From an uncultured Marinobacterium sp. (GTDB lineage Bacteria; Pseudomonadota; Gammaproteobacteria; Pseudomonadales; Balneatricaceae), in NCBI GenBank assembly GCA_947501565.1, contig CANMWJ010000001.1, forward strand, positions 124,001 to 188,000: 64,000 nucleotides of DNA. Direction: 5' to 3'. Position numbers and translations under genes: made by a program. This document shows positions 61,815 to 64,000 of the stretch, in pieces (the first letter of the stretch is position 1; each line of letters starts with the position of its first letter). The notes beneath the pieces were generated by a model that was not told where the DNA came from, made no database searches, and saw only the letters and a list, made by a program, of their open reading frames with translations.

Positions 61815-63170
61815 TTATTGCCCGTAGGCGATACTCGGTAGCCAGGTGACGATCCCCTGCCAGTGGAAAACGATCGCCAGACCGACCAGCTGGATCGCGA
61901 TAAACGGCAACACGCCACGGTAGATGGTGCCCACGGTCACACCCTGCGGTGCGACGCCTTTCATGTAGAAGAGGGCGAACCCCACCGGCGGTGTCAGGAA
62001 TGAGGTCTGCAGGCACACCGCAAACAGGATGGTGAACCACACCAGATCGAAGCCCAGGTTGCTGACCACCGGCGCAACCAGCGGCAAAATGATCAGGGTG
62101 ATCTCGATCCAGTCGAGGAAGAACCCCAGAATGAAGGTGCAGGCCAGGATGATCAGTACGATCACGGTTGGGCTGAACGGCAGGCCAGTCAGGGCGTTTT
62201 CGATCAGCTCGTCGCCGCCCAGACCCCGCAGGATCAGGGAGAAGGCGGTGGCACCCAGCAACAGGGCGAAGATAAAGGCGGTGGTTTTGGTGGTTTCACT
62301 GCATACCTCCTTCAGCACCTGCAGGTTGAGGCGTTTTTTCCACAGGGCCAGCATCGTGGCACCGAATGCACCCACGCCGGAGGCTTCGGTGGGGGTCGCG
62401 ATACCCGCAAAGATCGAACCCAGTACCGCCAGAATCAGACCGGCCGGGGCCAGTACTGCCATAAACACACGCAGGATCAGGCCGATCCTCACCGATTCGG
62501 CGTTTTCAGGGGCAGGCGCCATGCTTGGGCGCAGGAAACCGATCCCCAGGATGTAGGCGATATAGAGGCCGCCCAGCATCAGGCCGGGGAAGAGCGCACC
62601 CAGGAACAGATCGCCCACGGAGATCCCCAGACGGTCGCCCATCATCACCAGCATGATGCTTGGCGGAATCAGAATGCCGAGGGTACCGGTGGAGCAGACG
62701 GTGCCGCAGGCCAGCTCTTTGCTGTAACCCTGCTTCAGCATCAGCGGTACACCCAGCAGCGCCAGCAGTACCACCGAGGCACCGATGATGCCGGTGGAGG
62801 CGGCCAGCAGCAGGCCGACAAAAGTCACGGTGACCGCCAGCCCGCCGCGAATACGGCCGAACAGGCGCACCAGGTTGGACATCAGGTCTTCGGCGATGCC
62901 GGAGCGGTCCAGCATTAGGCCCATAAACACGAACATCGGCAGGGCGACCAGCACCCAGTTGGTCATGGTGTCCCACATGCGTGGCACCACAATCGATACG
63001 TACTGCCAGTCGATGCCGATCCAGGTATCAGCCCAGGCATCCAGTGCAATCGACAGCGCGGAGAAGATCAGTGCGATACCGCCCAGCACCCAGGCGACGG
63101 GGAACCCGGTAAACAGCAGCAGGATAAAACCGCCAAACATGGAAATGGCGAGGATCTCGTTAATCTCCAT
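61815..63170 (-). CDS. dctM: TRAP transporter large permease subunit
   Basis: 451 residues with about twelve membrane segments, DctM type. The first loop region is MFGGFILLLFTGFPVAWVLGG, with GTLGILIPPSIMLVMMGDRLGISVGDLFLGAL in the middle and LTPPVGFALFYMKGVAP near the end. Works with DctQ and the periplasmic binder in sodium-driven uptake. It begins 1 bp after the dctQ stop. Confidence 0.94.
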   Translation of the reverse strand: MEINEILAISMFGGFILLLFTGFPVAWVLGGIALIFSALSIALDAWADTWIGIDWQYVSIVVPRMWDTMTNWVLVALPMFVFMGLMLDRSGIAEDLMSNLVRLFGRIRGGLAVTVTFVGLLLAASTGIIGASVVLLALLGVPLMLKQGYSKELACGTVCSTGTLGILIPPSIMLVMMGDRLGISVGDLFLGALFPGLMLGGLYIAYILGIGFLRPSMAPAPENAESVRIGLILRVFMAVLAPAGLILAVLGSIFAGIATPTEASGVGAFGATMLALWKKRLNLQVLKEVCSETTKTTAFIFALLLGATAFSLILRGLGGDELIENALTGLPFSPTVIVLIILACTFILGFFLDWIEITLIILPLVAPVVSNLGFDLVWFTILFAVCLQTSFLTPPVGFALFYMKGVAPQGVTVGTIYRGVLPFIAIQLVGLAIVFHWQGIVTWLPSIAYGQ

Positions 63171-63171
63171 C

Positions 63172-63786
63172 TCAGGCCTCCTTTTTCAAAAACAGCAGCG
63201 CGCAGACGCGGGACAGGCGGGATAGTGTGGCCAGCGCCAGCAGGGCAAACCCGATAAAGAGCACCGACTTGATCAGCCAGCGGTAGGGCAGGCCACCCGG
63301 CGCTTCGGACACCTCACCCAGCTGCCAGGAATAGAGCACGAACGGCATGGCGTACCAGAGCACCAGCACGATAAACGGCACCAGTAGGAAGAGGATGCCG
63401 ATCAGTTCGATCCAGCCCTGCAGACGCAGGCTCATATGGTCGTGGATCAGGTCCACACGTACGTGGTCGTCGGCGACAAAACAGTAGGAGAGGCCAAACA
63501 GCCAGCCGATGGCGTAGAGGTGCCACTGCAGCTCCTCAAACTCGATACGGCCTTCGCCCAGCACATAGCGCATCACCACGTTGAGCATGATCACGCCCAT
63601 CAGCAGCACCCAGACCCAGATAAACTGCTCGCAGATGCGGTTGACCAGACGGTCGAAGAAGCGAGACAGCGTGGTTTCCGGCAGCGCGGTGTGGTGCGCG
63701 ATCTGATCCAGCTCGATATGCGGATGCTCATCGAAGACCAGCGTATCGGGCTTCGTGTACTGCGCATTGTTGGCAGTGTGATTCAT
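63172..63786 (-). CDS. dctQ: TRAP transporter small permease subunit
   Basis: 204 residues, four membrane segments. The central motif EFEELQWHLYAIGWLFGLSYCFVADDHVRVDL is characteristic of DctQ. ATG 63786 has GGAG 7 nt upstream; an in-frame TTG at 63807 is rejected. Adjacent to dctM. Confidence 0.92.
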   Translation of the reverse strand: MNHTANNAQYTKPDTLVFDEHPHIELDQIAHHTALPETTLSRFFDRLVNRICEQFIWVWVLLMGVIMLNVVMRYVLGEGRIEFEELQWHLYAIGWLFGLSYCFVADDHVRVDLIHDHMSLRLQGWIELIGILFLLVPFIVLVLWYAMPFVLYSWQLGEVSEAPGGLPYRWLIKSVLFIGFALLALATLSRLSRVCALLFLKKEA

Positions 63787-63821
63787 CCTGTACTCCAAAA
63801 AATGCAATAAAGGCTAAAAGG

Positions 63822-63852
63822 GGCCTGGATCGCTGGCGGGCGTTTCCAGGCC
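63822..63852 (-). other. Weak hairpin before dctQ
   Basis: GGCCTGGA / TCCAGGCC, 15-nt loop; on the minus strand CCTTTT follows. It could attenuate dctQM relative to dctP. Confidence 0.45.
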
Positions 63853-63890
63853 AAGGTCATGAATGACACAACAGCTTCAGTGGTGGGTGA

Positions 63891-63918
63891 CGGGCCGGAG
63901 AGAGTGGGCTCCGGCCCG
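63891..63918 (-). other. dctP-dctQ intergenic hairpin
   Basis: Perfect 10-bp stem CGGGCCGGAG / CTCCGGCCCG, 8-nt loop, no T tract, 32 bp after the dctP stop. Such hairpins commonly keep binding-protein mRNA more abundant than permease mRNA. Confidence 0.65.
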
Positions 63919-63949
63919 GACACCCGGGACATAGGAGATGGCGTACGGA

Positions 63950-64000
63950 TCAGAAATCGCGTGGCAGGTATGCCAGGCGTTTCCAGTTTTTGTACTCGGT
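63950..64000 (-). CDS. dctP: TRAP transporter solute-binding protein, C-terminal end
   Basis: Only the last 16 residues and stop are inside the window (TEYKNWKRLAYLPRDF). Position directly before dctQ and the basic-aromatic ending fit a DctP binder. Assignment rests mainly on operon position. Confidence 0.65.
   Translation of the reverse strand, partial: TEYKNWKRLAYLPRDF

Overview
The window is a chromosomal segment of a marine-type gammaproteobacterium. Gene content and protein similarity suggest something near the Oceanospirillales; this is inferred from remembered families, not from a search. Coding density is high. I see no phage, insertion sequence or CRISPR array. The mobile-type repeats are REP-like palindromes: a head-to-head pair at 51430-51500 and a single copy at 57860-57893.

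Layout. 1-525 is the start of a TRAP solute-binding protein, divergent from pdhR-aceE-aceF; three perfect PdhR-type operators lie between and around the two promoters. 6.7-13.1 kb holds trpS, a rhodanese (sseA), a Dyp-type peroxidase, an SBF transporter and cysK. 13.4-19.9 kb has a Sel1 protein, then a minus-strand block PilZ - kdsA - pseudokinase/FGE fusion - DUF4139 - DTW, the last three joined by ATGA overlaps. tRNA-Tyr(GUA) follows, then nrdA-nrdB-yfaE behind tandem NrdR boxes that overlap the promoter.

25-34.8 kb is a sulfur assimilation region: a second cysteine synthase, cysG, cysH (iron-sulfur APS reductase type), DUF934, cysI and a TSUP permease on one side, and divergent cysD-cysN on the other. 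CysN has no APS kinase domain and cysH has the APS-reductase cysteines, so sulfate probably goes sulfate -> APS -> sulfite -> sulfide -> cysteine. 35-44.5 kb is the Rnf/Rsx electron transport complex (rsxABCDGE), with a very long repeat-bearing RsxC, and nth; a receiver-CheC protein and a diguanylate cyclase sit between rsxE and nth. 44.5-47 kb carries two tandem small RRM-like proteins, ppiC and the RNA helicase dbpA.

47-54.4 kb holds an AEC permease, a GIY-YIG protein, a PAS-GGDEF-EAL protein, a LysR regulator with a probable divergent small RNA, ccoG and a MocR-type regulator. 54.4-57.8 kb is a zinc-responsive operon (His-rich ZrgA/DUF2796, ABC ATPase, permease, DUF3299) behind a Zur-like palindrome. 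The right end, on the minus strand, is a TRAP transporter (dctP-dctQ-dctM) followed by an iron-type alcohol dehydrogenase, a CoA-acylating semialdehyde dehydrogenase (mmsA/dddC type) and an IclR regulator. It looks like a catabolic operon for a short hydroxy acid such as 3-hydroxypropionate.

Candidates for undescribed biology are the pseudokinase/FGE-DUF4139-DTW operon, the structured RNA divergent from the LysR gene, the tandem RRM-like mini-proteins, and the two-family repeat tail of RsxC. No finding was tested by database search.
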